The notes under the pieces: model-generated
Seen by the model: the letters and a program-made list of their open reading frames with translations, nothing else
Databases searched by the model: none
Told to the model about the DNA's origin: nothing
Translations under genes and position numbers: made by a program
In this document: positions 41,552 to 41,659 of the stretch, piece by piece
Layout of the letters: each line of letters begins with the position of its first letter
How positions within the stretch are numbered: the first letter of the stretch is position 1
IMG/VR virus record: IMGVR_UViG_3300020183_000173
Location: 1-41,659 of that record
Reading direction: 5' to 3' (one strand)
Length of the DNA: 41,659 nucleotides
Source: a virus

Positions 41552-41659
41552 ATGGCCACAGCCGCTAAAAGCAAGCCTGTTGCAAAAAAAGCAACAAAAG
41601 GACAAAGCATAAAAGTACCTTCAAAAAAGAAACCCGCTGTACGCCGGGCACATCTGGCA
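41552..41659 (+). CDS. Lys/Ala-rich protein, N-terminal part only
   Basis: The frame is open from the ATG at 41552 to the window end (36 codons). GGGAG lies six bases before the ATG. The visible part (MATAAKSKPVAKKATKG, then VPSKKKPAVRR) is strongly basic and probably disordered, like tails of nucleic-acid-binding or histone-like proteins. Function cannot be judged from this fragment. An alternative ATG at 41548 gives only six codons. Confidence 0.65.
   Translation, partial: MATAAKSKPVAKKATKGQSIKVPSKKKPAVRRAHLA

Noticed and set aside
1-41659. Temperate-phage functions or insertion sequences
   Set aside because: No integrase, repressor, transposase or terminal inverted repeats were found; the gene content is that of a lytic T4-like phage.

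Overview
This window is part of the genome of a T4-like contractile-tailed phage (myovirus). The evidence is a set of hallmark T4-type proteins in recognisable order: the gp47/gp46 recombination nuclease, baseplate hub gp26, portal gp20, a gp67-like core protein, protease gp21, scaffold gp22, major capsid protein gp23, and neck/sheath proteins gp14 and gp15. Repeated copies of the T4 late-promoter element (TATAAATA and one-base variants) sit just upstream of gene starts. No photosynthesis or other host-diagnostic genes are seen, so the host cannot be named. The gene style (short capsid protein, many glycine/asparagine/threonine-rich fibres, C-terminally extended neck proteins) resembles aquatic T4-like phages more than enterobacterial T4.

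Layout. 1-4399 (+): end of gp47, gp46, two tandem radical SAM/SPASM-type proteins and a PD-(D/E)XK nuclease, tightly packed. 4400-4834: a 435-base stretch without a convincing gene, dense in hairpins and containing a possible pseudoknot; it is the best candidate for an undescribed structured RNA. 4835-5925 (-): a small conserved protein and gp26. 5926-5988: two divergent late promoters almost back to back. 5989-15333 (+): a 1065-residue tape-measure-like protein followed by the head-assembly module, ending in a strong terminator after gp23. 15592-37394 (+): about 22 kb of virion surface, fibre and adhesin genes in which modules are shared between paralogues; it includes a 2435-residue protein with eleven copies of a 55-residue module. 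37398-38144 (+): a Rossmann-like, possibly glycosyltransferase-like protein. 38141-41162 (-): Nudix hydrolase, gp15 and gp14. 41228 to the end (+): two small genes, each behind a host-type sigma-70 promoter.

How it fits together. gp46/gp47 serve recombination-dependent replication, and the nuclease may resolve branched DNA. gp20, gp67-like, gp21, gp22 and gp23 build and mature the prohead. gp14/gp15 join head and tail. gp26 and probably the 1065-residue protein belong to the tail. The long fibre block determines host contact. Late promoters drive the structural units, with stop codons of upstream genes often embedded in the next promoter. Three intrinsic terminators punctuate the plus-strand structural block. 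The functions of the radical SAM pair and of the structured RNA are not known from the sequence.
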